Shown here piece by piece: positions 27,711 to 36,161 of a stretch of DNA of 64,000 nucleotides. The position numbers and the translations under genes are program-made. The notes under the pieces were generated by a model that saw nothing but the letters and a program-made list of their open reading frames with translations, had not been told where the DNA came from and searched no databases. The stretch comes from Ruminococcus flavefaciens AE3010. GTDB lineage: Bacteria; Bacillota; Clostridia; Oscillospirales; Ruminococcaceae. The stretch spans positions 2,082,001 through 2,146,000 of the forward strand of contig NZ_JAGT01000001.1 of assembly GCF_000526795.1 (NCBI RefSeq), in the 5' to 3' direction. Each line of letters starts with the position of its first letter. Position 1 is the stretch's first letter.

Positions 27711-28649
27711 TTAGTCCATATATTTGCCCAGCACCTTGGCTATGAGCTTGTTGCACAGGAACATTGCAATGAAGAGTATCATGCAAATCGCCGAAGCATA
27801 GCCCATTTCAAAGCGCTGCCAGCCGTAGTCGAAGGCGTGTGTCATTATGGTATGAGCCTTGTAGTCCGTACTCGGGAAGCCCACAAGGTTCTGAGCAACT
27901 GTACCTGCGGTAAAGGAGCTTACTATCTGCATTACCGCCGCAAACATGAGCTGCGGTCCCATTGAGGGAATAACGATGTAAATGAGCTCCTGCCAGCGTG
28001 TGCGTATGCCCTCGATAGCCGCCGCCTCATACATGGAGCGGTCTATATTCTGGAAGCCTGCGCGGAGTGCAAGGAAGCCTGCTCCGAGGGATATCCACAG
28101 CTGTACTATTATAGTAACGCCGAGAACGTACCGTCCGTCGGTGAGCCACTGTATGGGCTTTGTGATAAAACCGAGATTTATGAGGAAGGAGTTGGCATAG
28201 CCGTTCATATCGCCGCTGAAGATGAGCTGCCATACGGTATACACATTCGCCATTGACGGCGCGTAGAAGATAAGCGTGAATACGGCTTTCAGCTTTGGGT
28301 TCATCTCGTTTATGAGCCATGCCAGCAGGAAGCACAGAACATAGCTGACGGGTCCTGTGAGCAGGGCGAAAACGATAGTTACCCTTATGGAGCGTATGAA
28401 GATCTTATCGGAAAGGAACAGCGTGGTGAAGTTGGAAAGTCCCACGAACTTGGGCGCTCTTACCATGTCGAAGTCAGTAAAGCCCATTGGCAGGGACATG
28501 AGCACGGGCACTACCGTGAACACTATGAAAAATATCATAAAGGGCGCTATCATGCCATAACAGGCTTTATTGCGCTTTATCTCGTTCAGGAGCTCGCCTT
28601 TGCCGCGCTTTTTGCCCTTTGTATCTGTTTCTTTCACATTGACTGCCAT
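27711..28649 (-). CDS. Carbohydrate ABC transporter permease, MalF type (first pair)
   Basis: 312 residues with a basic N-terminus and six membrane segments. The EAA loop is YEAAAIEGIRTRWQELIYIV. Start ATG with AAGGAAGTGAG in front. It forms a heterodimer with the next gene, 12 bases downstream, and works with the binding protein encoded just upstream. Confidence 0.93.
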   Translation of the reverse strand: MAVNVKETDTKGKKRGKGELLNEIKRNKACYGMIAPFMIFFIVFTVVPVLMSLPMGFTDFDMVRAPKFVGLSNFTTLFLSDKIFIRSIRVTIVFALLTGPVSYVLCFLLAWLINEMNPKLKAVFTLIFYAPSMANVYTVWQLIFSGDMNGYANSFLINLGFITKPIQWLTDGRYVLGVTIIVQLWISLGAGFLALRAGFQNIDRSMYEAAAIEGIRTRWQELIYIVIPSMGPQLMFAAVMQIVSSFTAGTVAQNLVGFPSTDYKAHTIMTHAFDYGWQRFEMGYASAICMILFIAMFLCNKLIAKVLGKYMD

Positions 28650-28686
28650 ATGCTCACTTCCTTTCCTTTTAAGCCGTTAGATCAGT

Positions 28687-28812
28687 TTAGAGTTGAGAAT
28701 TTAGAGTTGAGAATTTAGAGTTGAGAGTTGTTGTGTCCGCTAACGCGGACATATCTGAATTTTATCGCCGTCAGGCGATACCATAACTCTCAACTCTCCA
28801 CTCTCAACTGTC
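28687..28812. repeat. Copy 2 of the palindromic AACTCTCAACT repeat
   Basis: Arms AGAGTTGAGAGTT (28717-28729) and AACTCTCAACTCT (28785-28797) flank a loop with GTCCGC/GCGGAC and TATCGCC/GGCGATA. On the left the unit TTTAGAGTTGAGAA is repeated in tandem (15-bp period) from 28687. It lies between the binding-protein gene and its permease. Confidence 0.8.
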
Positions 28813-28818
28813 AACTTT

Positions 28819-31752
28819 TTAAAGTCCGAGGTTTTTCCGCTTTCGCGTTATTTCGTCGTTTATGTCCCTGTTGTACCATATAAGGGTATCACGGGGATTC
28901 TTCTTTTCGTTGATAGTCTCTCTGAACGCGTTCATTATATTGCGGGTCACCGCATAGGACGCAGGCGTAACGGGTATCTCCTCAAGCTCAGCCTGCTGTG
29001 CCCGAAGCCTTGAAAGCTCGTCCTTTGACCACGAGAGCTGTCCCAGCGCTTCCACATTCGCAGTATCGAAACGTCCCATAGTACCGAGAAGTCCCTCTAT
29101 CTGCGCCGCGTACTGCACCTGAGTATCAGTATCCGTGAACCACTTCACGAACTCCCATGCGTTTTCCTTGTTCTTTACTTTATTAAAGATGATAGCTCCT
29201 GCGCCGTTGGAGTTCGCCCCGTGAGACACTGTTCCGTCCTCGCGGACAGTTCCCGGCACGGGACAGAAGTCCCACAAGCCGTTTATCTCAGGCGCTGCCG
29301 CCGTGAGCTGATTAAAGAATGTATAATTTGCAATAACTATGGGGTACTCACCTGTGCGGAAGCGGCTGAACGCGTCGTAGGTCTGCTCAAAGCTGTACTT
29401 CGTGTAGAAGTCTGTCCACTCCTCAAAGGACTGGACTGCCTCCACAGAATCAAAGGAAGACGCCGTCTGCTCCTCGTTGTAGTAATTTTTACCCTTTTGC
29501 AGCATGAGCAGGGCAAAGGTGTGACCTGTCTCCGTTGCAGGTGAGATATTGTTGGGTGGGAGCACAAGTCCCACGGACATATAGTTTCTCTGCAACGCAG
29601 GCAGCATATCCCTGAGCCCGTCCCATGTTTCGGGCGGCGATGTATAGCCAAGCTCCGTGAGAACATCGGTGCGGTAGAACATCATAGGGAATGACTGGCT
29701 TATGGGCAGTCCGTAGCAGCCCCCGTTGTAGCTGTACTGGGTCATGGCGTTCTGCTGAAAACGCCCCCTGACCTCGTCAAAGTCCTCAAACTGTGACATA
29801 TCCACCAGCATATCCCTTATGGCAAGGTTCACGGGGAACTCTCCCCCGAGGAAAAGCGCCACATCGGGACCTTTCCCTGCAAGAGACGCTTCCACCACGC
29901 CGCCTGTGACAAGATTCACGGACACGGGTATGCCTTTTTCCTGCATGAACTGATTCTCGGTCATCTCCTTGACCACCTGTGCCTGATCACGTCCGAGGGA
30001 TACCCAGACGTTTATGGCTTCCTCGCCTGTAACGTCGGAGAGTGTGGTGTAGTCCTCGAAGAATGAGCCGATAAAGGCGTCAAGCCCGAATTTCAGTGTC
30101 TTTCCCAGCTTCTCGTCGCAGCTTGTGAAGTACCTGTCTGCAGTTGCGAACTCAATATAGTCTATCTCCAGAGGCTGGTCGCGGTTGTCCCTGACCCACG
30201 CCGACAAAGCAGCGCTGCCGTCCTTTATCTGACCGAGGTAATTGGGTATCCTGAGAGGCTTTTCAGTGCATTTGTCAAGGATAACCGCCATGTTCTCCAG
30301 TGCAGCCGCCTCCGAGCCCTTTGAGCCGCTGAGACTTTCGATACCCTTCTGAACATTTCTCAGCTCAATGGAGATTATCTCAAATCTGTCCAGAAGCTCG
30401 GGTATCTTCTCATGTACATAATAATCGGTATACTTGTCGGGATTGGGCCCCGTTATCATCAGCACCTTGCGGTAGTAGACATTGAGCTCCTTTATGACGC
30501 TCTCAAGGCTGCGGAGATAATCGCCTATATCTCCCGTAACAGCCTCCATTGAAATGGTATGGGCTCTTCCGCCCTCCAGCCATACGTATATGTCATCGCC
30601 GCCGCTTTTGGGACTAACCACTGACCAGTCCGTGTCGTAGCTGAATTTCACGCGGTCAAGCTCCTGACAGGGGACTTCACCGTCGATATATATGCGCCTG
30701 TTGGAGTCAAAGCCGCGTATCTGATCCTGACGCGCCTTTATGCCTATTTTATACCAGCCCCCTGCACCCACCTTATCCGCAGGTATCTCCCACGTTACGG
30801 TCTGGAGCGCCTTTTTCCAGCTGCCGCTGCCGAGGGTGTTGTACACCATTTTTCTCGGGTCAGCAGGAGACACAAGGTAGCTGCTGTTATCATATGTAGG
30901 GTAAAGAGTAGGATCGGACTTGTAAGCCGCGCTCTCCCCCTCTATTCTGAAGCTTGCCGAGGGAGTACCCTCCACGGTCATATCAGCTCCCACAGAAGCC
31001 GCATACTCGCTGTATGTGGGCAGTTTGTCTGGAGCTCTCAGAGTGAAGCTCTCAATGGCAAGCTGAGCTCTCTCGGAGCTGAATTTCAGCTCATGCATGC
31101 CTCTCTCCAGATAAATGAATAGAGGCTCGCTGAAAAGCCCGTCCACGTCCCCGAAGAAGCAGTCCTGCCACATAGTACGCTGGACCTGCAAGGGACGCAC
31201 CTGATTGCCGCGCATATCAGTGTATATCTCGCGCTCGTTCACCCATACCCTGCTCAGCTTTAGTCTCGAAGCCGTATCATAGGGCAGACTGCCGTCCACC
31301 TCCAATTTCAGCTCTATATCCGAGCCGACGGATATCATGGGGCAGTAGCTCACGCCGATACAGTATCGCCCTGTCTCGGGTACATAAATATCATAAGTGA
31401 CCTCTCCGTCGGAGCTGTTCCACAGCAGCACCCCGTCACGGCTCTCGCCGCTGTCGTCGATGAAGCTCCCCACGGTGATATCGCCGTTATCACAAGCCGA
31501 ATAATCGGCGGCACTGACGAATATCCCGCTGCCGCTCATGGGCTTGTCGGAATACATATCGTAATATTCGCTGTAGGACGGTATCTCCGTCTCAGAGGAT
31601 TCTATCGCATAGTAGTCCCGTGCCATGGCTGCGGCAGTCTCTGCGGACACGCTGTTTTCAGCAGCAAAAGCCGAAGCTGCGCCCATGCAAGCCTGTGCTC
31701 CCATGATAAGCGCAAAAGCTCCTGCGGCAAATCTGCGCAGTAACCTGTTCAT
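28819..31752 (-). CDS. Large extracellular solute-binding protein with N-terminal beta-sandwich regions
   Basis: 977 residues from the ATG at 31752. It has a signal peptide (FAAGAFALIMGAQACMGAASAFA). About 500 residues of beta-rich modules follow, resembling carbohydrate-binding folds (FRIEGESAAYKSDPTLYPTY, and LEGGRAHTISMEA). From about residue 560 comes a family-1 type sugar-binding protein: AINVWVSLGRDQAQVVKEMT, YSYNGGCYGLPISQSFPMMF and ENAWEFVKWFTDTDTQ are typical. Ordinary binding proteins are about 420-550 residues, so the N-terminal half is an addition. No lipobox is clear. It is the first gene of the locus, under a strong promoter. Confidence 0.88.
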   Translation of the reverse strand: MNRLLRRFAAGAFALIMGAQACMGAASAFAAENSVSAETAAAMARDYYAIESSETEIPSYSEYYDMYSDKPMSGSGIFVSAADYSACDNGDITVGSFIDDSGESRDGVLLWNSSDGEVTYDIYVPETGRYCIGVSYCPMISVGSDIELKLEVDGSLPYDTASRLKLSRVWVNEREIYTDMRGNQVRPLQVQRTMWQDCFFGDVDGLFSEPLFIYLERGMHELKFSSERAQLAIESFTLRAPDKLPTYSEYAASVGADMTVEGTPSASFRIEGESAAYKSDPTLYPTYDNSSYLVSPADPRKMVYNTLGSGSWKKALQTVTWEIPADKVGAGGWYKIGIKARQDQIRGFDSNRRIYIDGEVPCQELDRVKFSYDTDWSVVSPKSGGDDIYVWLEGGRAHTISMEAVTGDIGDYLRSLESVIKELNVYYRKVLMITGPNPDKYTDYYVHEKIPELLDRFEIISIELRNVQKGIESLSGSKGSEAAALENMAVILDKCTEKPLRIPNYLGQIKDGSAALSAWVRDNRDQPLEIDYIEFATADRYFTSCDEKLGKTLKFGLDAFIGSFFEDYTTLSDVTGEEAINVWVSLGRDQAQVVKEMTENQFMQEKGIPVSVNLVTGGVVEASLAGKGPDVALFLGGEFPVNLAIRDMLVDMSQFEDFDEVRGRFQQNAMTQYSYNGGCYGLPISQSFPMMFYRTDVLTELGYTSPPETWDGLRDMLPALQRNYMSVGLVLPPNNISPATETGHTFALLMLQKGKNYYNEEQTASSFDSVEAVQSFEEWTDFYTKYSFEQTYDAFSRFRTGEYPIVIANYTFFNQLTAAAPEINGLWDFCPVPGTVREDGTVSHGANSNGAGAIIFNKVKNKENAWEFVKWFTDTDTQVQYAAQIEGLLGTMGRFDTANVEALGQLSWSKDELSRLRAQQAELEEIPVTPASYAVTRNIMNAFRETINEKKNPRDTLIWYNRDINDEITRKRKNLGL

Positions 31753-31845
31753 CTCCGACCTCACCACCTTTTAGCAAATAAAAAAGCGCAAAACATGCGC
31801 ACTGACAGTCATGCCGCTGACTTAGCGGACTGTACATTTTCTTCA
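31753..31845 (-). promoter_or_regulatory. Hairpin-rich leader of the first sugar-transport locus
   Basis: Between the promoter and the start codon (about 95 bases) the minus strand can form CCGCT/AGCGG inside a longer CAGT/ACTG stem, and then GCGCA/TGCGC followed by TTTTTT. The second is a short, weak terminator-like structure, possibly a control point. The stem is only 5 bp, so this is tentative. Confidence 0.35.
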
Positions 31846-31851
31846 AAAATC

Positions 31852-31880
31852 AGTATAACAAATTTATGGTACAATGTCAA
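31852..31880 (-). promoter_or_regulatory. Promoter of the first sugar-transport locus
   Basis: Minus strand: TTGACA (31880-31875), 17-base spacer, TATACT (31857-31852). The stretch from here to the plus-strand promoter at 32089 is AT-rich and shows no further feature. Confidence 0.85.
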
Positions 31881-32088
31881 GAAAATGGCTGTTTCTGAAA
31901 TATAAATAATATTTTTTACCACTCATAATTTAGCTTAATCAACGATTTTTATGATAATACTGTACAATGAGAAGAATAATAAACTGTAAGTTGCTCCAGT
32001 TTTTTTTCTTCCGATTTTAAAAATTGGACGTGCCAATTTCAGAAATATTAAAAAAGTGTAAAATTTGCTTGCGTTTCTACATATTGTA

Positions 32089-32117
32089 TTGACATTTTAC
32101 CCTTTATGTGGTATGAT
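32089..32117 (+). promoter_or_regulatory. Promoter of the ABC exporter genes
   Basis: TTGACA (32089-32094), 17-base spacer, TATGAT (32112-32117), about 58 bases before the first start codon. Confidence 0.85.
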
Positions 32118-32174
32118 ATGAGTAGAGAAAAAGCATTAAATACACTACTATATTTTATATGGGGAGAGAGATTT

Positions 32175-32915
32175 TTGGCAAACGTACTTGAAGTAAAGGA
32201 ACTCTCCAAGCAGTACTCAAAAGTGCTGGCAGCAGACAAGGTTTCTTTTGAAATTGCCGAGGGCGAGATATTTGCTCTTATCGGTCCCAACGGCGCAGGC
32301 AAGACCACTACTATCAGAATGATCTCCACTCTGCTGACGCCAACAGCAGGCGACGCTGTGGTGGCAGGTCACAGTATAATAAAGGCTCCCGACAAGGTAA
32401 GGGAAAACATAACCTACCTTCCCGATGAGGCGGGCGCTTACAAGCAGATGACAGGTATCAAGTACCTGCGTTTCATGGCAGGGCTTTTTACATCAGATAT
32501 AGATAAGCTCAATTCATACGTTGACCGCGCAAAGGAAATATGCGGTCTCGGCGACAGGCTGGGCGACAAGATCGGCAGCTACAGCCGCGGTATGATACGT
32601 AAGCTTCTCCTTGCAAGAGCTGTAATGACAAAACCAAAGCTCGCTATCCTTGACGAGCCTACCAGCGGTCTCGACGTTCTAAACGCTATCGAGATACGCA
32701 AAATGATAAAAAAGCTTGCAGCAGAAGAGAAGATGTCCTTCCTTCTCTCATCACACAATATGCTCGAGATAGAGTTCGTTTCCGACCGCGTCGGCATCAT
32801 CTCAAAGGGTCACCTTATGGTGACGGGACGCCCCGACGAGCTCAAGGCACGCTATGAAGCGCCCAACCTCGAGAATGTCTTTGAAAGGGTGGTGAAAGAG
32901 AATGAAGTTCATTAA
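32175..32915 (+). CDS. ABC transporter ATP-binding protein, NatA/CcmA type
   Basis: 246 residues from a TTG at 32175, which has GGGGAGAGAG in front. A longer frame starts in the promoter region and is not credible. Walker A is GPNGAGKTT, the signature is YSRGMIRKLLLARA, Walker B is LAILDEPTSGLD, and the H-loop is SSHN. It powers the membrane protein encoded next, with which it overlaps by 14 bases. Such pairs export sodium, drugs or peptides; the substrate cannot be read from the sequence. Confidence 0.93.
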   Translation: MANVLEVKELSKQYSKVLAADKVSFEIAEGEIFALIGPNGAGKTTTIRMISTLLTPTAGDAVVAGHSIIKAPDKVRENITYLPDEAGAYKQMTGIKYLRFMAGLFTSDIDKLNSYVDRAKEICGLGDRLGDKIGSYSRGMIRKLLLARAVMTKPKLAILDEPTSGLDVLNAIEIRKMIKKLAAEEKMSFLLSSHNMLEIEFVSDRVGIISKGHLMVTGRPDELKARYEAPNLENVFERVVKENEVH

Positions 32916-34275
32916 CCTGCTCAAGAAAGAGCTCTCGGAGCTCATTAACAAACAGATGATATTCTCCCTCATATTTATGCTGGCTATATTCTTCATTATG
33001 GGACATGTCATGGAATCAGCTACCAGCGAGATAGTCGAGGAAGCAAAAAGCACTACGCTTCACATCTGTAATATGGACGATTCCGCTTTCACAGGCGAAA
33101 TGCTCGATCACTTCAAAGCAAACGGCAATGAGATAAACCTTGTATCCGCTGCTGAAGACGATCTCGCTTCTGCCTTTAAAGCTCAGAAGAAGCTGAAAAG
33201 CTTCGTACTGATACCCAAGGGCTTCGGTGAAGCTGTGGAAAAGGGCGAAAAGCCCGAGGTACTCTCCGTAAGCAAGGTCAAGGGTGCGGCAGCATTCAGC
33301 AATATGACCTCGGGTCCCGAAAATACCCTGTCCGCAATAACGCTTTACGTCTCACAGAAAATGGCAGACCAGAAGGGCGTTACAAAGGAACAGCTCATGA
33401 CTATCGAGGATCCTCTGACAGTTACCGAGCATACGGTAGTTGCGGATAAGTCCGCAAAGGTATCCATGGGCTCGATAGTGACCAAGCTTATGATGCAGAA
33501 TATGATACTTCCGCTCATAGTTGTGATACTCATAATGATGACTTCACAGTCACTTATCGCTTCTATCTCAAACGAAAAGATCGACAAAACTCTGGAAACT
33601 CTGTTATCCACACCTGTTTCAAGAGGTTCGGTTATAACAGCAAAAATGCTGGCAGCCGCCATCGTTGCTCTTTTAAACGCAGGCGTAATGATGATCGGCT
33701 TCACATCATACACTACGGGTATGATGTCCTCAATGACTTCGGATATCGCGTCGGGCTTGCCAAAGGACGCTTCCGAGCCCGCAGGCACTGCTCTTTCCAC
33801 CATAATGTCGTCGGGAGACGCCTTAAAGCAGCTGGGACTTCAGCTGGGTGCAGCGGATTACCTGCTCATAGGAGCCCAGCTCTTCATCACCATAATGATA
33901 TGCCTTGCATTATCGATCATACTGGGAGCTCTGGTCAATGACTCAAAGTCAGCTCAGACCATGATACTCCCTATAGTAATGCTGGTGATGATACCATGGA
34001 TGATAACCATGTTCACTGATATAAGCTCGCTTCCTACAGCAGCAAAGGCAGTCATCTATGCTATCCCATTTACTCACACATTCACCGCCATGCCAAACCT
34101 CATGTTCGGAAATACCACCGCATTCTGGTTGGGCTTCGGCTATCAGATAATTGTATTCGCAGTAGTGATGTTCTTCGCTCTCAAGCTTTTCAAGTCAGAC
34201 AAGATACTCACTATCTCGCTCAATCTCGGACAGAAGTCCAAGTTCAAAAAATCAAGCAAAACCACCGAGGATTAA
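32902..34275 (+). CDS. ABC-2 type permease, NatB-like
   Basis: 457 residues. There is one N-terminal membrane helix (about 18-36), a large extracellular domain of about 170 residues, then five or six helices from about 200 on. SNEKIDKTLETLLSTPVSRG is the conserved cytosolic motif of ABC-2 exporters of the NatB/YhaP type. It forms the exporter with the preceding ATPase, translationally coupled by overlap. A terminator follows at 34296. Confidence 0.92.
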   Translation: MKFINLLKKELSELINKQMIFSLIFMLAIFFIMGHVMESATSEIVEEAKSTTLHICNMDDSAFTGEMLDHFKANGNEINLVSAAEDDLASAFKAQKKLKSFVLIPKGFGEAVEKGEKPEVLSVSKVKGAAAFSNMTSGPENTLSAITLYVSQKMADQKGVTKEQLMTIEDPLTVTEHTVVADKSAKVSMGSIVTKLMMQNMILPLIVVILIMMTSQSLIASISNEKIDKTLETLLSTPVSRGSVITAKMLAAAIVALLNAGVMMIGFTSYTTGMMSSMTSDIASGLPKDASEPAGTALSTIMSSGDALKQLGLQLGAADYLLIGAQLFITIMICLALSIILGALVNDSKSAQTMILPIVMLVMIPWMITMFTDISSLPTAAKAVIYAIPFTHTFTAMPNLMFGNTTAFWLGFGYQIIVFAVVMFFALKLFKSDKILTISLNLGQKSKFKKSSKTTED

Positions 34276-34295
34276 TCCTCTTCCCTTTCCCCATG

Positions 34296-34340
34296 AAAAG
34301 GCGCAGCAGTTCCCGTGCGGAGCTGCTGCGCCTTTTTATT
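34296..34340 (+). terminator. Terminator after the ABC exporter (may work in both directions)
   Basis: AAAAGGCGCAGCAG (34296-34309) pairs with CTGCTGCGCCTTTT (34323-34336), followed by TATTT. The opposite strand also ends in TTTT, so it can also stop the minus-strand gene at 34424. Confidence 0.9.
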
Positions 34341-34423
34341 TCAGTATACGCTGAAAATACAGCAGGACAGCCCTGACCGAGCTGCCCTGCCGTATATTTA
34401 TGTAAACCAATTTATGCCTTGTA

Positions 34424-34987
34424 CTAACGTATCCCAAGCTCTTCAAGCAGACCGCCTGAAATGAAGTCCCAGATAATGTAGCCGCCCACAAGTGTGAACA
34501 CGCTCAAAATAAGTCCTGCGATCGCCATTCCTCTGCCGCCCTTGACTATCATACCCACGATACCGAATATGATACCGAGAACTGCAAAGGGAACACCGCC
34601 TACCCAGAAGCACAGTCCGCCAACAATAGATAATATACCCATTATCATCGACGTTATGCCGAAGCCCGGCATGCCCAATTCCTTCGGATCGGGAGCAGCA
34701 TAAGGATTGTTGAACATAGGAGGCGGAGGATAATTGCCCTGAGGATAGTTCTGCGGATAACCGCCGCGCTGAGGGTAGCCGCCGTAATACGGCTGCTGAT
34801 TGTTCATGTAATTATTGTTCTGCGGATAATTCTGAGGATAACCGCCCTGCTGAGGGTAGCCGTTTTGCTGAGGATACCCGTTATTGTTCTGCGGATATGG
34901 ATTATTCTGCGGGTAAGGGTTATTCTGCTGATAAGCTCCGTTATTCTGAACTGTCTCGTTATTTTCGCCGTAGTTATTGTTATTCAT
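34424..34987 (-). CDS. DUF4190-type membrane protein with a Pro/Gln/Asn/Tyr-rich N-terminal half
   Basis: 187 residues. Residues 1 to about 95 are low-complexity, with many NNPYPQ, GYPQQ and GGYPQN repeats. The second half has two membrane helices of the DUF4190 pattern (SMIMGILSIVGGLCFWVGG, then GMAIAGLILSVFTLVGGYII). Function unknown; such proteins are common in Ruminococcus-like genomes. It has two relatives at 38098 and 38606, with different N-termini. Confidence 0.8.
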   Translation of the reverse strand: MNNNNYGENNETVQNNGAYQQNNPYPQNNPYPQNNNGYPQQNGYPQQGGYPQNYPQNNNYMNNQQPYYGGYPQRGGYPQNYPQGNYPPPPMFNNPYAAPDPKELGMPGFGITSMIMGILSIVGGLCFWVGGVPFAVLGIIFGIVGMIVKGGRGMAIAGLILSVFTLVGGYIIWDFISGGLLEELGIR

Positions 34988-35120
34988 GCCTGCCCCCTTA
35001 AATTATACGAAAAAATACTGAGAATAATATATAATGATATTATATCATAAAAGCGAAAAAATAGCAAGTCAAACAGCAAAAAAATATCCCGAACTCCCGA
35101 TTTCGGAGCGGTTTCTCCAT

Positions 35121-35151
35121 AAAAGTAAAAAGCTATGCAATAATGCATAGC
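35121..35151 (-). terminator. Isolated minus-strand terminator (candidate end of a small RNA)
   Basis: Minus strand: GCTATGCA, loop TTAT, TGCATAGC, then TTTTTACTTTT. No reading frame ends in front of it. Confidence 0.75.
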
Positions 35152-35208
35152 CTAAACAAATGAAATGAATAAATATAGAAGGGGAATTGGGGGATTACTT
35201 AATCCACT
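35121..35208 (-). ncRNA. Candidate small regulatory RNA
   Basis: An isolated terminator (35121-35151) stands 60-80 bases downstream of a TATTAT/TATAAG element and three 11-bp operator-like repeats, with no open frame between. The predicted transcript has a small hairpin GGATTA/TAATCC, a C-rich single-stranded stretch CCCCCAATTCCCCTTC (complementary to purine-rich ribosome binding sites), and the terminator hairpin. This is the usual build of a trans-acting small RNA. The exact start is not certain. Confidence 0.45.
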
Positions 35209-35226
35209 TATAATATATCGTCCCAA

Positions 35227-35254
35227 CCTTAAAATAATCTTAAAGTTATCTTAA
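35227..35254. promoter_or_regulatory. Three direct repeats with an 11-bp period, OmpR/PhoB-type operator
   Basis: On the plus strand CCTTAA (35227), TCTTAA (35238) and TCTTAA (35249) are exactly 11 bases apart. Hexamer-plus-five repeats of this kind are bound by response regulators of the PhoB/PhoP class. The remaining bases of 34988-35386 are AT-rich and show nothing else besides the deoD hairpin. Confidence 0.55.
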
Positions 35255-35353
35255 AATTCCTCAATATTTTATTTTTTCTTGTTTTAATTTATGCTCGGCA
35301 GCTGAAAATGCAGAAAAAACAGTATTATTAAGGCTTTTTCTGCCATTAATAGT

Positions 35354-35377
35354 GATAACCGCCTGACGGCGGTTATC
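35354..35377 (-). terminator. Hairpin after deoD, probable terminator
   Basis: Perfect inverted repeat GATAACCGCC, loop of 4, GGCGGTTATC, 10 bases past the deoD stop. The T run is poor, so termination may be inefficient. Confidence 0.55.
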
Positions 35378-35386
35378 GGGTACACA

Positions 35387-36097
35387 TTATTTCAATGAAT
35401 ATGCAGTCTCCAGAGCTATCTCCATCATGTCACGGAAAGTAGTCTGTCTTTCCTCAGCAGTAGTGGAAAGGCCTTTCAGCGGACAGTCGGAAACTGTCAG
35501 GATACAAAGGGCGTTCTTCCCTGCCCTTGCAGCATTCATATAAAGTGCCGCTGCCTCCATTTCGATAGCAAGCACGCCCATTTTCTGCCAGTCGGCAAGG
35601 CTGTCGGCATCATCATAAAATGTATCGCTGGACAGGATATTTCCCACATGGAAGCTGCCGCCCTTTGTCTCTGCTGCCTTTACTGCTGCGGAGAGGAGAT
35701 GCCATGAAGCTGTAGGCGCATATGTGCCGGGGAGTCTGTACTGCGATGCATAGGCTGAATTTGTGCTTGCGCTCATGCCTATGACTACGTCGCGGAGCTG
35801 TACATTGTCAGCAACGCCGCCTGCCGTACCTACGCGGATAATGTTCTCCACGCCGTACTGGTTGAAAAGCTCCCATGAATATATTCCTATAGAAGGCATA
35901 CCCATGCCGCTTCCCTGCACGGACACGGGAACTCCCTTATAGGTACCCGTAAAGCCCAGCATACCTCTGACCTCGTTGTAGCATACAGCGTTTTCAAGGT
36001 AATTCTCGGCAATGAATTTTGCTCTCAGGGGGTCTCCAGGCATGAGAACTGTTTTAGCGATATCGCCATTCTTTGCATTGTTGTGTGGTGTCGGCAT
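35387..36097 (-). CDS. deoD: Purine nucleoside phosphorylase, DeoD type
   Basis: 236 residues, the normal length of the hexameric bacterial enzyme. It starts MPTPHNNAKNGDIAKTVLMP (His5, GDPLRAK phosphate loop), and has the signature GMGMPSIGIYSWELFNQYG and the purine-binding Asp in TVSDCPL. It cleaves purine nucleosides with phosphate to base and ribose-1-phosphate (salvage). AAAGGAGG precedes the ATG. It lies behind the flippase gene, separated by a short repeat remnant. Confidence 0.97.
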   Translation of the reverse strand: MPTPHNNAKNGDIAKTVLMPGDPLRAKFIAENYLENAVCYNEVRGMLGFTGTYKGVPVSVQGSGMGMPSIGIYSWELFNQYGVENIIRVGTAGGVADNVQLRDVVIGMSASTNSAYASQYRLPGTYAPTASWHLLSAAVKAAETKGGSFHVGNILSSDTFYDDADSLADWQKMGVLAIEMEAAALYMNAARAGKNALCILTVSDCPLKGLSTTAEERQTTFRDMMEIALETAYSLK

Positions 36098-36117
36098 ATT
36101 TAGCCCTCCTTTATTTA

Positions 36118-36160
36118 GTTTAGAGTTGAGAATTGAGAGTTGAATGTCGCACGCAGCGGC
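36118..36160. repeat. Copy 3 (partial) of the AACTCTCAACT repeat
   Basis: TTTAGAGTTGAGAATTGAGA matches the left arm of copy 2, but the right arm is missing. It lies between the flippase and deoD genes on the same strand as the other two copies. Confidence 0.65.
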
Positions 36161-36161
36161 A

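Noticed and set aside
32106..32174. N-terminal extension of the NatA-like ATPase
   Set aside because: Its ATG lies inside the promoter -10 region; the TTG at 32175 is preceded by a ribosome binding site.
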